A DNA stretch of 64,000 bases from Ureibacillus composti (GCA_030348875.1 JAUCEP010000002.1:1195001-1259000); one strand, 5' to 3'; positions 18,831 to 27,298 are shown, numbered from the stretch's first letter. Notes: a model not told the origin generated them from the sequence alone. Made by a program: numbers and translations.

Positions 18831-19265
18831 ATGACAACTGCACTTGAACAAGTAAAAGTGATTGTCTTTCAATTAGCAGACAAAGAATACGCAATTCCTG
18901 TTTCCAATGTACAAGGAATTGAAAAATTAATGCATATAACGCGTGTGCCGAAAACGGAAAAGTATGTAAAAGGTGTAATCAATTTGCGCGGAGTCATTAC
19001 ACCAATCATTGATTTACGTGAACGATTTGAGTTACCTGCAAACGACAATGGTGATGCTGCCCGTATTATTATCATTACATTTGACGATAAAGAAGTTGGA
19101 TTTGTAGTAGATTCGGCAAACGACGTAATGGATATCTCTGTTAGCGCGATCGAACAGCAACCAGAAGTAGTAGGAACAGCGGAAGAAGAATTTATTTCAG
19201 GAGTTGCCAAAATCGAAAATCGACTATTAATCCTTTTACACTTAGAAAAAGTATTAAATCCTTAG
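18831..19265 (+). CDS. cheW: Chemotaxis coupling protein CheW
   Basis: 144 residues forming a single CheW domain: VFQLADKEYAIPVSNVQGIE near residues 10-29 and the KGVINLRGVITPIIDLRERF block near 46-65. It bridges receptors and CheA. The start is preceded by AGGTG. The length is typical. A fragment of a family A repeat begins two bases after its stop and separates it from cheC. Confidence 0.96.
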   Translation: MTTALEQVKVIVFQLADKEYAIPVSNVQGIEKLMHITRVPKTEKYVKGVINLRGVITPIIDLRERFELPANDNGDAARIIIITFDDKEVGFVVDSANDVMDISVSAIEQQPEVVGTAEEEFISGVAKIENRLLILLHLEKVLNP

Positions 19266-19266
19266 A

Positions 19267-19312
19267 GAAAAGCGGAGGCGGGAGGCAATCCTTAATCCGC
19301 GTCCTTCTCCTC
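19267..19312 (+). repeat. Fragment of family A intergenic element
   Basis: The sequence begins GAGAAAAGCGGAGGCG, the same end found at other family A copies right behind the stop codons of frr and rpsO. Only this end is preserved; no matching AGCTAGAC end is found before cheC. It looks like a decayed or truncated copy within the operon. Confidence 0.5.
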
Positions 19313-19385
19313 TTGCGGTTACTCGTAGAAATTTAAGTTTTAACGGAAAGCAATTCAATTAAGAACCTTAAAAGTAGGGATGAGT

Positions 19386-20018
19386 ATGAATGACAATTCA
19401 AAAATCACTTCATTTCATTTAGATGTGCTAAAAGAAATCGGCAATATCGGTGCTGCCCATGCTGCAACAGCACTTTCAGATTTACTTGGTAAGAAGATTG
19501 ATATGAAAGTTCCAAAAGTAGAAATGGTCCCATTCCATGAAATGATGGAACTTGCAGGTGGTTCGGAAACCGTTGTGGTGGGGGTTTATCTTCGATTAGA
19601 AGGTGAAACACAAGGCAGTATGTTTTTCATTTTGCCGATTGAACAAGCAAATCGCTTTATCCGTCGACTAATTCAAGATGAAGCCTTTGATTTTAATGGA
19701 CCTGATATATCTGAGTTAGGTTTATCCGCTATGCAAGAAATGGGGAATATTTTATCTGGTTCATATCTTTCAGCCCTCTCTGATTTTACAGGGTTGAAAA
19801 TTTTCCCAACCGTTCCCGGGTTAAGTGTCGACATGTTTGGTGCCATTGTGAGCACTGGCTTAATTGAAATATCACAAGTTAGTGATCAGGTGATGGTCAT
19901 TAATACATCGATATTTGAAGAAGATCAGGAGTTAAGTAATGCCGTTCATGGACAATTTTTACTATTGCCAGATCCTGATTCCTTCGATTCTATTTTTAAA
20001 GCGTTAGGAGTTTTGTAA
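19386..20018 (+). CDS. cheC: CheY-P phosphatase CheC
   Basis: 210 residues if the ATG at 19386 is used; the frame also offers an ATG at 19380, but that one abuts the TAGGGA ribosome-binding motif. Two CheC phosphatase helices are present: KEIGNIGAAHAATALSD near the N-terminus and SAMQEMGNILSGSYLSALS near 117-135, both with the E-x2-N pattern. CheC dephosphorylates CheY-P and binds CheD, linking receptor deamidation to CheY-P level. cheD starts immediately after the stop codon. Confidence 0.95.
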   Translation: MNDNSKITSFHLDVLKEIGNIGAAHAATALSDLLGKKIDMKVPKVEMVPFHEMMELAGGSETVVVGVYLRLEGETQGSMFFILPIEQANRFIRRLIQDEAFDFNGPDISELGLSAMQEMGNILSGSYLSALSDFTGLKIFPTVPGLSVDMFGAIVSTGLIEISQVSDQVMVINTSIFEEDQELSNAVHGQFLLLPDPDSFDSIFKALGVL

Positions 20019-20522
20019 ATGCAATCTTCTAATGTAGATAAGACGGTGAAAGTCGGTATCGCTCAAATGGATATTGTGAAAACACCAAACACGATTCGAA
20101 CATCAGGGTTAGGTTCCTGTGTCGGTGTCGTGTTATACGATGAAACAAAGAATATCGCGGGTTTAGTGCATGTGATGCTTCCGGATTCAAGCTTAGCACG
20201 GAAAGAATCCATAAACGCCGCAAAGTTCGCGGATACTGGGATAGAAGAATTAATTGAACGGTTAAAGCGGGAAGGTGCACATCCCTTTAGGCTAAAAGCA
20301 AAAATTGCAGGTGGGGCACAAATGTTTAAATTTACATCAGACAAAGATTCCATGAGAATTGGGCCAAGAAATGTCGAAGCAGTTAAAAATATGCTTAAGA
20401 AGAATGGCATATCAATTGTTGCTGAAGATACAGGCGGAAATAGTGGAAGAACGATTGAATTCGATCCAGCTACTAGTAAACTAAGCATTCGAACAGTGAA
20501 TCAAGGAGTGACCGAAATATGA
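20019..20522 (+). CDS. cheD: Receptor glutamine deamidase CheD
   Basis: 167 residues. The catalytic Cys is C34 in TSGLGSCVGVVLYD and the catalytic His is H51 in GLVHVMLPDS. The GGAQMF block follows near residues 98-103. CheD deamidates receptor glutamines and is held in check by CheC. The ATG directly follows the cheC TAA, and the end overlaps the next reading frame by four bases. Confidence 0.95.
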   Translation: MQSSNVDKTVKVGIAQMDIVKTPNTIRTSGLGSCVGVVLYDETKNIAGLVHVMLPDSSLARKESINAAKFADTGIEELIERLKREGAHPFRLKAKIAGGAQMFKFTSDKDSMRIGPRNVEAVKNMLKKNGISIVAEDTGGNSGRTIEFDPATSKLSIRTVNQGVTEI

Positions 20523-20890
20523 TGGTGGGCTCAATTTTTTATAATTGTTGGGCGACATTGATAGCATTTACCATTACCTTTGTTGTGATGGTGTTGCAAC
20601 AATCATTATTCCCTTTTCAAATATTAATTTGGTCATTTGTTGTCGGGATCCTTACGTTTGTTGCCATGTTTGGCATTCGTTTTTTAGTCGGATACATATG
20701 GTACACACCAAAAGATGAATTATTCCTAAATGTTGAAGGAATGGAGTCTGAAGAACTAAACCAAGGTGAGGCTAATTCAGGACAACAACAATCAACAGTT
20801 GAATTTAATGATGAGGCTTCTGAAGAAATTGCCAAGGTTGTTAGATCGATGATGAGTTATGACGATGAACCTGTCACAAAACCTTCATAA
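20519..20890 (+). CDS. Unknown two-helix membrane protein in the fla/che operon
   Basis: 123 residues, not recognised. Two hydrophobic segments (about 8-28 and 33-60) form a likely hairpin in the membrane. A hydrophilic acidic C-terminal tail follows (about 65-123) with a helical stretch ASEEIAKVVRSMMSYDD at the end. It overlaps cheD by four bases (ATGA), so it is very likely co-translated with the chemotaxis genes, and a terminator follows 20 bases after its stop. B. subtilis has no gene here. A role in motility or chemotaxis is inferred from position only. Confidence 0.75.
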   Translation: MMVGSIFYNCWATLIAFTITFVVMVLQQSLFPFQILIWSFVVGILTFVAMFGIRFLVGYIWYTPKDELFLNVEGMESEELNQGEANSGQQQSTVEFNDEASEEIAKVVRSMMSYDDEPVTKPS

Positions 20891-20909
20891 GTAGGGTAAA
20901 AGTCTTGCT

Positions 20910-20936
20910 AGAGTCGAAAAACGGCTCTTTTTTCTT
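20910..20936 (+). terminator. Intrinsic terminator after the cheD-orf123 segment
   Basis: AGAGTCG and CGGCTCT form a seven-pair stem (one G-U) around AAAAA, followed by TTTTTTCTT. It lies upstream of sigD, so the long operon can end here. Confidence 0.7.
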
Positions 20937-21008
20937 ATTTTTTCACGAATTTTTCTATGAGAAATAATTATTTTAGTCCTATCGAACAATGCGATATTTT
21001 GTCGACAT

Positions 21009-21017
21009 TGGTATAAT
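21009..21017 (+). promoter_or_regulatory. Extended -10 promoter candidate for sigD
   Basis: The motif TTGGTATAAT (TG-n-TATAAT) lies 40 bases before the sigD start and just downstream of the terminator at 20910. No good -35 is present at 17 bases. The pairing of terminator and promoter suggests that sigD can be transcribed on its own. Confidence 0.55.
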
Positions 21018-21056
21018 ATCGTTAGATGAAGTCGAGTAATGAGAGAGGTGGATTCG

Positions 21057-21827
21057 GTGGTTCAGTCGATGCTTACAGAGGAACAAAATATTTGGAATAG
21101 CTGGATAAATGATCGCGATCCTCATGCAGGAAATGTATTAGTAAAAAAGTACAAACCACTTGTAACATATCATGTACAACGAATCGGTACAGGTTTACCG
21201 AAAAACGTTTCACGAGATGATTTAATGAGCCTAGGAATGATGGGCCTATTTGATGCACTCAATAAATTTGATATTAATCGAGACTTGAAATTTGATACAT
21301 ATGCTTCTTTCCGTGTACGTGGTGCCATCATTGATGGATTAAGAAAAGAAGACTGGTTACCACGTTCTGCACGGGAGAAAGCAAAGAAAATGGAAGCGGA
21401 GATTGAGAAGCTAGAGCAGAAACTCATGCGCCAACCATCGCCTGAGGAGCTGGCAGAATCGCTGAATTTACCAGTAGATGAAGTCTATCAAACGATACAA
21501 GAACATTTCTTTTCAAATGTACTGTCTATTCATGAGCAATCACCTGATCAAGAAGAAGCAGAGGGGAAATCCTTTGTCATTCGAGACGACAATACAAGAA
21601 CGCCTGAAGAAGAAGCAGTTCATGTGGAATTAATTGCAGATTTAGCAGAAAACATAAAAAAATTGAATGAAAAAGAACAACTTGTCTTAAGTTTATTTTA
21701 TACAGAAGAATTGACGTTAACCGAAATTGGAGAAATGCTAGAGCTTTCCACATCACGAATATCACAAATTCACTCGAAAGCATTATTTAAATTAAGAAAA
21801 CTACTTACTCAAGAAGTGCTCGTCTAA
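21057..21827 (+). CDS. sigD: Flagellar sigma factor SigD
   Basis: 256 residues from the GTG at 21057, chosen because AGGTGG lies five bases before it and because the B. subtilis protein starts at the same aligned position; an ATG at 21039 is possible. The sigma-70 family FliA/SigD signature is clear: region 2 (DDLMSLGMMGLFDALNKFD, TYASFRVRGAIIDGLRKEDW), region 3, and region 4 helix-turn-helix (LTLTEIGEMLELSTSRISQI). It directs transcription of filament, motor and late chemotaxis genes and is held by FlgM, not encoded here. Confidence 0.95.
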   Translation: MVQSMLTEEQNIWNSWINDRDPHAGNVLVKKYKPLVTYHVQRIGTGLPKNVSRDDLMSLGMMGLFDALNKFDINRDLKFDTYASFRVRGAIIDGLRKEDWLPRSAREKAKKMEAEIEKLEQKLMRQPSPEELAESLNLPVDEVYQTIQEHFFSNVLSIHEQSPDQEEAEGKSFVIRDDNTRTPEEEAVHVELIADLAENIKKLNEKEQLVLSLFYTEELTLTEIGEMLELSTSRISQIHSKALFKLRKLLTQEVLV

Positions 21828-21856
21828 GCGGATCAAGTCCTAGACGGGCTTTTTTT
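21818..21856 (+). terminator. Intrinsic terminator overlapping the sigD stop
   Basis: GCTCGTCTA (last codons of sigD) pairs with TAGACGGGC over nine positions with one G-U. Seven T residues follow. It should end sigD transcripts before the repeat region. Confidence 0.75.
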
Positions 21857-21919
21857 CAGTCAACAAGGTACGGCGAAGGTTGCAAGATAGAGTTCGAATC
21901 AGACTGAAATTTGGTTGAA

Positions 21920-22072
21920 CCGGCGAAACGTAATGTAAGCGGACGAAAAGAGTGGCTGAACGGACGAAACGTAATCTAAGCGGACGAAAGATCCGTTGAA
22001 CGGACGAAATCGCTTTCCAAGCGGACAAAAGGAGCTGCTATCCGGACCAGCTTATATCCTATGCGGACGCAA
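21920..22072. repeat. CGGACGAAA repeat array, 20-21 bp steps (copy 1)
   Basis: The core CGGACGAAA or a one-base variant recurs at 21921, 21940, 21961, 21981, 22001, 22022, 22043 and 22064, giving steps of 19, 21, 20, 20, 21, 21 and 21 bases. Sequences between cores differ. The array fills the gap between the sigD terminator and the next gene. A second array of the same core lies at 61475-61615. No gene is visible in it. Confidence 0.8.
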
Positions 22073-22120
22073 AAGTGCAACTTCCAAACGAAAGCAATTA
22101 TTATTTCAGGAGGGGATTTT

Positions 22121-22426
22121 GTGAGCTTAAAAGGTGTGGAGTTACAAATTGCCATTCCTAAAACCTTTGATGCTGGAAAGACAGTAGAGCAGCATCAACA
22201 ACATGTCATTCATCAGCAACTTCATGCAAATGAAGCGTTAAAAAAAGAAGTTGAGCGGAAAGCGTTAACTGTAAATGATACGGAAAAAGTCGACAAAGTA
22301 AAAGATGAAAACCAACATCACGAACACGATGAAGAGTCATCATCAAACAACAAACAAAGGAAATCGTCAAAGCAAAGTCGAGCGCATCATCCGTTTAAAG
22401 GAAATATTATTGACTATAGTGGATAG
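22121..22426 (+). CDS. Small hydrophilic protein between sigD and swrB
   Basis: 101 residues from the GTG at 22121, which follows CAGGAGGGG at good spacing; the longer frame from 22061 reads through the CGGACGAAA repeats and is rejected. The N-terminus SLKGVELQIAIPKTFDAGK is ordered-looking. The middle and end are very polar (His, Glu, Lys, Ser rich), and the last residues HHPFKGNIIDYSG look conserved in type. No membrane segment or known domain is visible. It is fifteen bases from the swrB-like gene. Function unknown; a link with motility is inferred from position. Confidence 0.75.
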   Translation: MSLKGVELQIAIPKTFDAGKTVEQHQQHVIHQQLHANEALKKEVERKALTVNDTEKVDKVKDENQHHEHDEESSSNNKQRKSSKQSRAHHPFKGNIIDYSG

Positions 22427-22440
22427 GAGAACTGGATCGA

Positions 22441-23037
22441 ATGGTCGCATTTTTAATTGTTTTACTCATCATTTCACAGCTGATTTCGTTTTATTTCATT
22501 ATATTATTAAATACAAAAGTGTCGAAGTTCAAGGAGTTAGAAGTTCGTCAAGACCAACTAATTCGTGAAATGGACGATGCCATTAGTGTCTATTTAATGG
22601 AAATGCGCGAAGAAAATAATCGGTTAATTCAGGAACTTACAAAAGCAAAAAGTAAAAATGGTCAACAACCTATGCAACCAATTAACAATGAGCAGATTGT
22701 TGGATCGCCAGAAGTAGAAAAACAAAAAGTACAAAAGGAAACACAAGAAAATGAAATTGCCCTCACCCCTAAAATTGCCGTACCAAAAAGTATTGTAAAA
22801 AATGCTTATAATCGACAAAAAACTCAACCAGCTAATGCTGAAACTGTCGGAAATCAGCCACATAAAGAAGAGCGAGACAAGGGATCACTAGACCGTCAGT
22901 CGAGTGATGAAAGCGAAAAAAGTTTTGAACAACAAGTCATAAAACTTCACCATGATGGCAAGTCTATAGAAGAAATTGCGAAAATTACGCAAAAAGGTAA
23001 GACTGAAATTGAATTATTATTAAAATTTCATGTGTAA
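22441..23037 (+). CDS. swrB: SwrB-like swarming motility protein
   Basis: 198 residues. A single N-terminal transmembrane helix (about 1-23) is followed by a coiled coil with many E/R/N residues, a polar low-complexity middle, and a C-terminal segment with a helix-turn-helix-like pattern (VIKLHHDGKSIEEIAKITQKG, then TEIELLLKF). This layout and the position after sigD match B. subtilis SwrB (YlxL), which promotes assembly of the flagellar export apparatus. Overall sequence conservation in the middle is low, so the name rests on layout and context. Confidence 0.75.
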   Translation: MVAFLIVLLIISQLISFYFIILLNTKVSKFKELEVRQDQLIREMDDAISVYLMEMREENNRLIQELTKAKSKNGQQPMQPINNEQIVGSPEVEKQKVQKETQENEIALTPKIAVPKSIVKNAYNRQKTQPANAETVGNQPHKEERDKGSLDRQSSDESEKSFEQQVIKLHHDGKSIEEIAKITQKGKTEIELLLKFHV

Positions 23038-23042
23038 AAGTA

Positions 23043-23071
23043 TTGCAGACGTTAGGTAATTATGTTATATT
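23043..23071 (+). promoter_or_regulatory. Vegetative promoter of rpsB
   Basis: TTGCAG at 23043-23048 and TATATT at 23066-23071 are separated by 17 bases, with TG one base before the -10. The leader to rpsB is about 110 bases and contains an AATAAG/CTTATT stem at 23109-23140, possibly a regulatory leader for ribosomal protein S2 (inference). Confidence 0.8.
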
Positions 23072-23189
23072 TTCAAATGGTGTTAATAATACACACGCAT
23101 TTCGATGTAATAAGTGGTGCTTCTACAAAAGTTGCTTATTTCAGATGAAAAATGCGGAGGAACAAAACCAAAATTAGGAGGAAATATTC

Positions 23190-23909
23190 ATGTCAGTAAT
23201 TTCAATGAAACAATTACTTGAAGCTGGTGTACATTTCGGACACCAAACTCGCCGTTGGAATCCAAAAATGAAAAAATACATTTTTGTTGAGCGTAACGGT
23301 ATCTACATTATCGATTTACAAAAAACAGTTAAAAAATTAGAGGAAGCTTATGACTTCATGCGTCAAGTTGGCCAAGATGGCGGTAAAGTTCTTTTCGTAG
23401 GAACTAAAAAACAAGCTCAAGACGCTATTAAAGAAGAAGCTGAGCGCTCTGGTAACTACTACATCAACCAACGTTGGTTAGGTGGTACTTTAACAAACTT
23501 CGGTACGATTCAAAAACGTGTTGCACGTTTAAAAGCAATCGAAAAAATGGAAGAAGACGGTACTTTCGAAGTTCTTCCTAAAAAAGAAGTTATCCAACTT
23601 AAAAAAGAACACGAACGTCTAGTTAAATTCTTAGGCGGTATCCGTGATATGGCAGATATTCCAGACGTTATGTTCGTGGTTGACCCACGTAAAGAACGTA
23701 TCGCTGTAGCTGAAGCTCGTAAATTAAACATTCCGATCGTTGGTATTGTTGATACTAACTGTGATCCAGATGAAATTGACTACGTAATTCCAGCAAACGA
23801 CGATGCAATCCGTGCTGTTAAATTATTAACTGCTAAAATGGCTGATGCTCTTATCGAATCAAAACAAGGTGAGTCAGAAGCTCCAGCTGAAGAAGTAGTT
23901 GCTGAGTAA
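23190..23909 (+). CDS. rpsB: 30S ribosomal protein S2
   Basis: 239 residues beginning [20 protein letters not shown] and containing [20 protein letters not shown], all typical of bacterial S2. The C-terminal tail is acidic ([13 protein letters not shown]), as in other Firmicutes. Codon use is strongly biased to highly expressed forms, unlike the fla/che genes. It has its own promoter and is followed by an intrinsic terminator, though read-through to tsf is likely since the two are usually linked. Confidence 0.98.
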   Translation: MSVISMKQLLEAGVHFGHQTRRWNPKMKKYIFVERNGIYIIDLQKTVKKLEEAYDFMRQVGQDGGKVLFVGTKKQAQDAIKEEAERSGNYYINQRWLGGTLTNFGTIQKRVARLKAIEKMEEDGTFEVLPKKEVIQLKKEHERLVKFLGGIRDMADIPDVMFVVDPRKERIAVAEARKLNIPIVGIVDTNCDPDEIDYVIPANDDAIRAVKLLTAKMADALIESKQGESEAPAEEVVAE

Positions 23910-23924
23910 TTCACTGCAACAAAA

Positions 23925-23962
23925 GGTGATAAGTGGATGACCCCTCTTATCACCTTTTTTTA
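23925..23962 (+). terminator. Intrinsic terminator after rpsB
   Basis: GGTGATAAG and CTTATCACC form a perfect nine-pair stem with a 12-base loop, followed by a run of eight T residues. Confidence 0.92.
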
Positions 23963-24062
23963 AGAACTTTTTAGACTAATGTAGATGGCTGTTAGAATTT
24001 GTCGTTCGCCAATTAACTTTCTGTTAAATAAGTGATGTTTCGACAATGTTGAAAACAAGTGA

Positions 24063-24092
24063 TTGTACGATGTCTAAAATGGCAATTATAAA
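24063..24092 (+). promoter_or_regulatory. Promoter candidate of tsf
   Basis: TTGTAC at 24063-24068 and TATAAA at 24087-24092 are separated by 18 bases, about 35 bases before the tsf start. A strong upstream terminator makes an independent promoter plausible. Confidence 0.55.
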
Positions 24093-24125
24093 TAGAATAA
24101 TATCTACTCAAGGAGGAACTTCCAA

Positions 24126-25010
24126 ATGGCAATTACTGCTCAATTAGTAAAAGAACTTCGTGAAAAAACAGGCGCAGGTATGATGGACTGTAAAAAAGCG
24201 TTAGTAGAAACTGATGGTAACATCGATGCTGCAATCGACTTCTTACGTGAAAAAGGTCTTTCTTCTGCTGCTAAGAAAGCTGACCGTATCGCTGCTGAAG
24301 GTACAACTTATGTTTTAGTTGAAGGAAATGAAGCAATTCTATTAGAAGTTAATGCTGAAACTGACTTTGTAGCGAAAAACGAAAAATTCCAAGTTTTAGT
24401 TTCTGAATTAGCAAAACAATTATTAGCTGGTAAACCAGAATCAGTAGAAGCTGCATTAGAATTAACAAACGCTGAAGGTGTGAAAATTGCTGATCAAATT
24501 TCTACAGCTGTAGCAACAATCGGTGAAAAAATCACTCTTCGTCGCTTCGAATTAAAAACTAAAACTGATGCAGACGCTTTCGGTTCTTACCTACATATGG
24601 GCGGAAGAATTGGCGTATTAGTAGTTCTTGAAGGTTCAACTGATGCAGACGCTGCTAAAGACGTAGCTATGCACATCGCTGCAATCAACCCACAATATGT
24701 ATCTCGTGATGAAGTTTCTGCAGATGTAGTAGAACGTGAACGTAAAGTATTAACTGAACAAGCACTTAACGAAGGTAAACCAGAAAACATCGTTGCGAAA
24801 ATGGTTGAAGGTCGCCTTGGCAAATTCTTCGAAGAAGTTTGCTTACTTGATCAAACTTTTGTTAAAAACTCAGATCAAAAAGTACGTGACTTTGTAAAAA
24901 CAACTGGTGGTAACATCACTTCATTCGTACGCTTCGCTGTTGGTGAAGGTATTGAAAAACGTGAAGACAACTTCGCTGAAGAAGTTATGAACCAAGTTAA
25001 AGGACAATAA
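24126..25010 (+). CDS. tsf: Elongation factor Ts
   Basis: 294 residues. The N-terminal UBA-like domain is [20 protein letters not shown], and the core carries the [12 protein letters not shown] motif (residues about 79-90) that contacts EF-Tu. EF-Ts recharges EF-Tu with GTP. The ribosome-binding site AAGGAGG is strong and codon use indicates high expression. It is followed by a terminator, leaving pyrH as a separate unit. Confidence 0.98.
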   Translation: MAITAQLVKELREKTGAGMMDCKKALVETDGNIDAAIDFLREKGLSSAAKKADRIAAEGTTYVLVEGNEAILLEVNAETDFVAKNEKFQVLVSELAKQLLAGKPESVEAALELTNAEGVKIADQISTAVATIGEKITLRRFELKTKTDADAFGSYLHMGGRIGVLVVLEGSTDADAAKDVAMHIAAINPQYVSRDEVSADVVERERKVLTEQALNEGKPENIVAKMVEGRLGKFFEEVCLLDQTFVKNSDQKVRDFVKTTGGNITSFVRFAVGEGIEKREDNFAEEVMNQVKGQ

Positions 25011-25044
25011 TACATTTCATTGTGTAAACCACAATGGTTTAAAG

Positions 25045-25075
25045 TAGGGAGCACAATCACGTGTTCCCTATTTTT
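25045..25075 (+). terminator. Intrinsic terminator after tsf
   Basis: TAGGGAGCAC pairs with GTGTTCCCTA over ten positions (one G-U) with a six-base loop and TTTTT behind. Confidence 0.9.
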
Positions 25076-25152
25076 CAAGAAATAAACAATTACGCCTTGG
25101 TAAGCTGAGTCCGGATTTGAAGGAATTATAATCCGTGACATTCACACGAGGT

Positions 25153-25199
25153 TTGATTCTTATTCAGTGGGAGTCCTACCCTCACTGAATGAGAATCAA
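25153..25199. repeat. 17-bp inverted repeat upstream of pyrH
   Basis: TTGATTCTTATTCAGTG (25153-25169) and CACTGAATGAGAATCAA (25183-25199) are complementary at all 17 positions, one as G-U, around a 13-base loop that can add a GGG/CCC pair. No T-run follows. The rest of the 337-base tsf-pyrH gap shows no gene. The element could be a small mobile palindrome or an RNA structure in the pyrH leader. Confidence 0.75.
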
Positions 25200-25347
25200 T
25201 AATTGTCTTGGCTAAAGTACCATTCTCCAAAAGTTTACGTGACCACATTTTGATAAGAGTTTAGTGCTTTTATTTATATTGGGGCAGTCTAATGGTATAA
25301 GGCGGACGGCTTTAGCCTTTTCTAAATATGAGTAACGGAGGTTTACT

Positions 25348-26073
25348 ATGAGTGTGCCACAATATAAACGAGTTGTAATTAAATTAAGCGGTGAAGCCTT
25401 AGCAGGTGATGCAGGCTTTGGTTTATCACCAAAAATCATTAAATCAGTTGCAGAAGATATTAAAGAAGTAGTTAATCTTGGAGTAGAGGTTGCGGTCGTA
25501 GTTGGTGGCGGTAACATTTGGAGAGGAAAAGTTGGTAGCGAAATGGGTATGGATCGTGCTTCTGCTGATTACATGGGAATGCTTGCTACTGTTATGAATT
25601 CCTTAGCTCTTCAAGATGCGCTTGAAAAATTAGAAATTCAAACTCGTGTACAATCATCCATCGTAATGACACAAGTGGCGGAACCTTACATACGCCGTAA
25701 AGCAGTAAGACATCTTGAGAAAAAACGTGTTGTAATCTTTGCTGCAGGTACTGGTAACCCATACTTCTCAACAGATACAACAGCAGCTTTACGTGCTGCA
25801 GAGATTGAAGCTGAAGCAATTTTAATGGCGAAAAACAATGTAGATGGTGTTTACTCTGCAGATCCAAAAATTGACCCAAATGCAGTAAAATACGAATCAC
25901 TCACATATTTAGATGTAATTCAACAAGGTTTACAGGTAATGGATTCAACCGCTTCCACTTTATGTATGGACAATGACATCCCATTAATAGTATTCTCTAT
26001 TATGGATAAAGGAAATATTAAACGCGCCGTACAAGGTGAAAAAATTGGAACAGTTGTTAGGAGGAATCTATAA
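25348..26073 (+). CDS. pyrH: Uridylate kinase
   Basis: 241 residues of the amino-acid-kinase fold: [15 protein letters not shown] (phosphate-binding, about 10-24), [11 protein letters not shown] and [17 protein letters not shown]. It phosphorylates UMP to UDP in pyrimidine nucleotide synthesis. The start follows GGAGG. It overlaps frr by one base, the universal pyrH-frr pairing in Bacillales. Confidence 0.97.
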   Translation: MSVPQYKRVVIKLSGEALAGDAGFGLSPKIIKSVAEDIKEVVNLGVEVAVVVGGGNIWRGKVGSEMGMDRASADYMGMLATVMNSLALQDALEKLEIQTRVQSSIVMTQVAEPYIRRKAVRHLEKKRVVIFAAGTGNPYFSTDTTAALRAAEIEAEAILMAKNNVDGVYSADPKIDPNAVKYESLTYLDVIQQGLQVMDSTASTLCMDNDIPLIVFSIMDKGNIKRAVQGEKIGTVVRRNL

Positions 26074-26630
26074 TGGCTAAAGAAGTATTAGCACAAGCAA
26101 AAGATAAAATGAACAAATCAATTTCTGCATTTTCTCGTGAATTGGCATCAATTCGTGCAGGCCGTGCAAGCGCATCACTTTTAGATCGCATTTCTGTTGA
26201 TTATTACGGAGCACCAACACCGATTAATCAATTAGCAGGAGTTTCTGTACCTGAAGCTCGTTTACTTGTGATCGCACCATATGATAAATCAATTCTTGGT
26301 GAAATTGAAAAAGCAATCATGAAATCAGATATTGGTATTACACCAACAAATGACGGTACAGTGATTCGCTTAACTATTCCAGCGTTAACTGAAGAACGTC
26401 GTAAAGATCTTGTAAAAGTCGTGAAAAAAGAAGCAGAAGAAGCGAAAGTTGCAGTTCGTAACGTTCGTCGCGATGCTAACGATGATTTGAAAAAGCTAGA
26501 AAAAAATGGCGAAATTACAGAAGATGATTTACGTGGTTTCAGTGATGATATTCAAAAAATAACTGATGAAAACATCGCAAAAATTGACGAATTAGCGAAA
26601 GAAAAAGAAAAAGAAATCCTTTCTGTCTAG
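26073..26630 (+). CDS. frr: Ribosome recycling factor
   Basis: 185 residues. The N-terminal helix ([20 protein letters not shown]) and later [20 protein letters not shown] are characteristic of RRF. It separates ribosomal subunits after termination together with EF-G. It is coupled to pyrH by TAATG. The TAG stop codon lies inside the TAGAAAAGCG edge of a repeat element that begins at once. Confidence 0.97.
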   Translation: MAKEVLAQAKDKMNKSISAFSRELASIRAGRASASLLDRISVDYYGAPTPINQLAGVSVPEARLLVIAPYDKSILGEIEKAIMKSDIGITPTNDGTVIRLTIPALTEERRKDLVKVVKKEAEEAKVAVRNVRRDANDDLKKLEKNGEITEDDLRGFSDDIQKITDENIAKIDELAKEKEKEILSV

Positions 26631-26836
26631 AAAAGCGTAGCGCGTTCGTCCAGCCGCGACAAGCGCTGCAGAGCCCGAATCGAAAACGTTATTTCAGTTT
26701 TCGACCGAGGGATCGAAGCGACCTCGAGCGGCTAACGCGCTGAGCTAGACATCTAGAAAAGCGGAGGCGCTACAACAGTTGCAATGTTTTCTGCGACAAG
26801 TAACTGCAGGAGCATGACCGACTTGTCGGCCTTGAA
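26629..26836 (-). repeat. Family A intergenic element (one full and one truncated copy)
   Basis: A full copy (26629-26750) begins TAGAAAAGCGTAGCGCGTTC and ends CGCGCTGAGCTAGAC, the inverse orientation to the copy at 4025. It contains a CGAAAAC/GTTTTCG hairpin. A second, truncated copy starts TAGAAAAGCGGAGGCG at about 26753. They lie between frr and its probable terminator at 26871. Confidence 0.75.
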
Positions 26837-26870
26837 CACTTTTTCAAAAGAACGAACCTTAATTTTGTTT

Positions 26871-26902
26871 GGGCGTCCTGTCATATGTAGGACGTCCTTT
26901 TT
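26871..26902 (+). terminator. Intrinsic terminator downstream of frr
   Basis: GGGCGTCCT pairs with AGGACGTCC (nine pairs, one G-U) with a nine-base loop, followed by TTTTT. Confidence 0.88.
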
Positions 26903-26931
26903 AACATTTTCCAATAAAAAATTGCCCTGAA

Positions 26932-26988
26932 TAGATACAAAACGTTCGAAATGCTATCAAATCAGAACGAAAAACGTGATTGTATCTA
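26932..26988. repeat. Interrupted palindrome upstream of uppS
   Basis: TAGATACAA and TTGTATCTA flank an interior where AACGTT and AACGT are also partly complementary. A second small stem (CTCGGC 27127 with GCCGAG 27147) follows. The 670-base frr-uppS gap has no gene. A weak promoter TTAACA-16-TAAGAT precedes uppS near 27233-27260. Confidence 0.5.
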
Positions 26989-27298
26989 AATGAACTTACA
27001 CCAGGGGGTTAATTGAATTACAATGAATATATTTACATAACAAACGTCTAAAATACATATAACCAAGAAAATGAACTTTTTCTTACTTCATCCAATTTAT
27101 TTAGTCCTAATGGATGGTCAATAGGTCTCGGCTACCTCTTTTCCATGCCGAGGCACAATTCAAAATCAATTACTTTACGCTATTGACTAATTGATAAAAA
27201 GTATCTAAAACTTTCGTAAGATTTAGGACATTAACAGTCGTTTTTGTTATGATAAGATAAGAAAACGTCCGAATAGTTGTCAAGTTAGGGGATACAGA

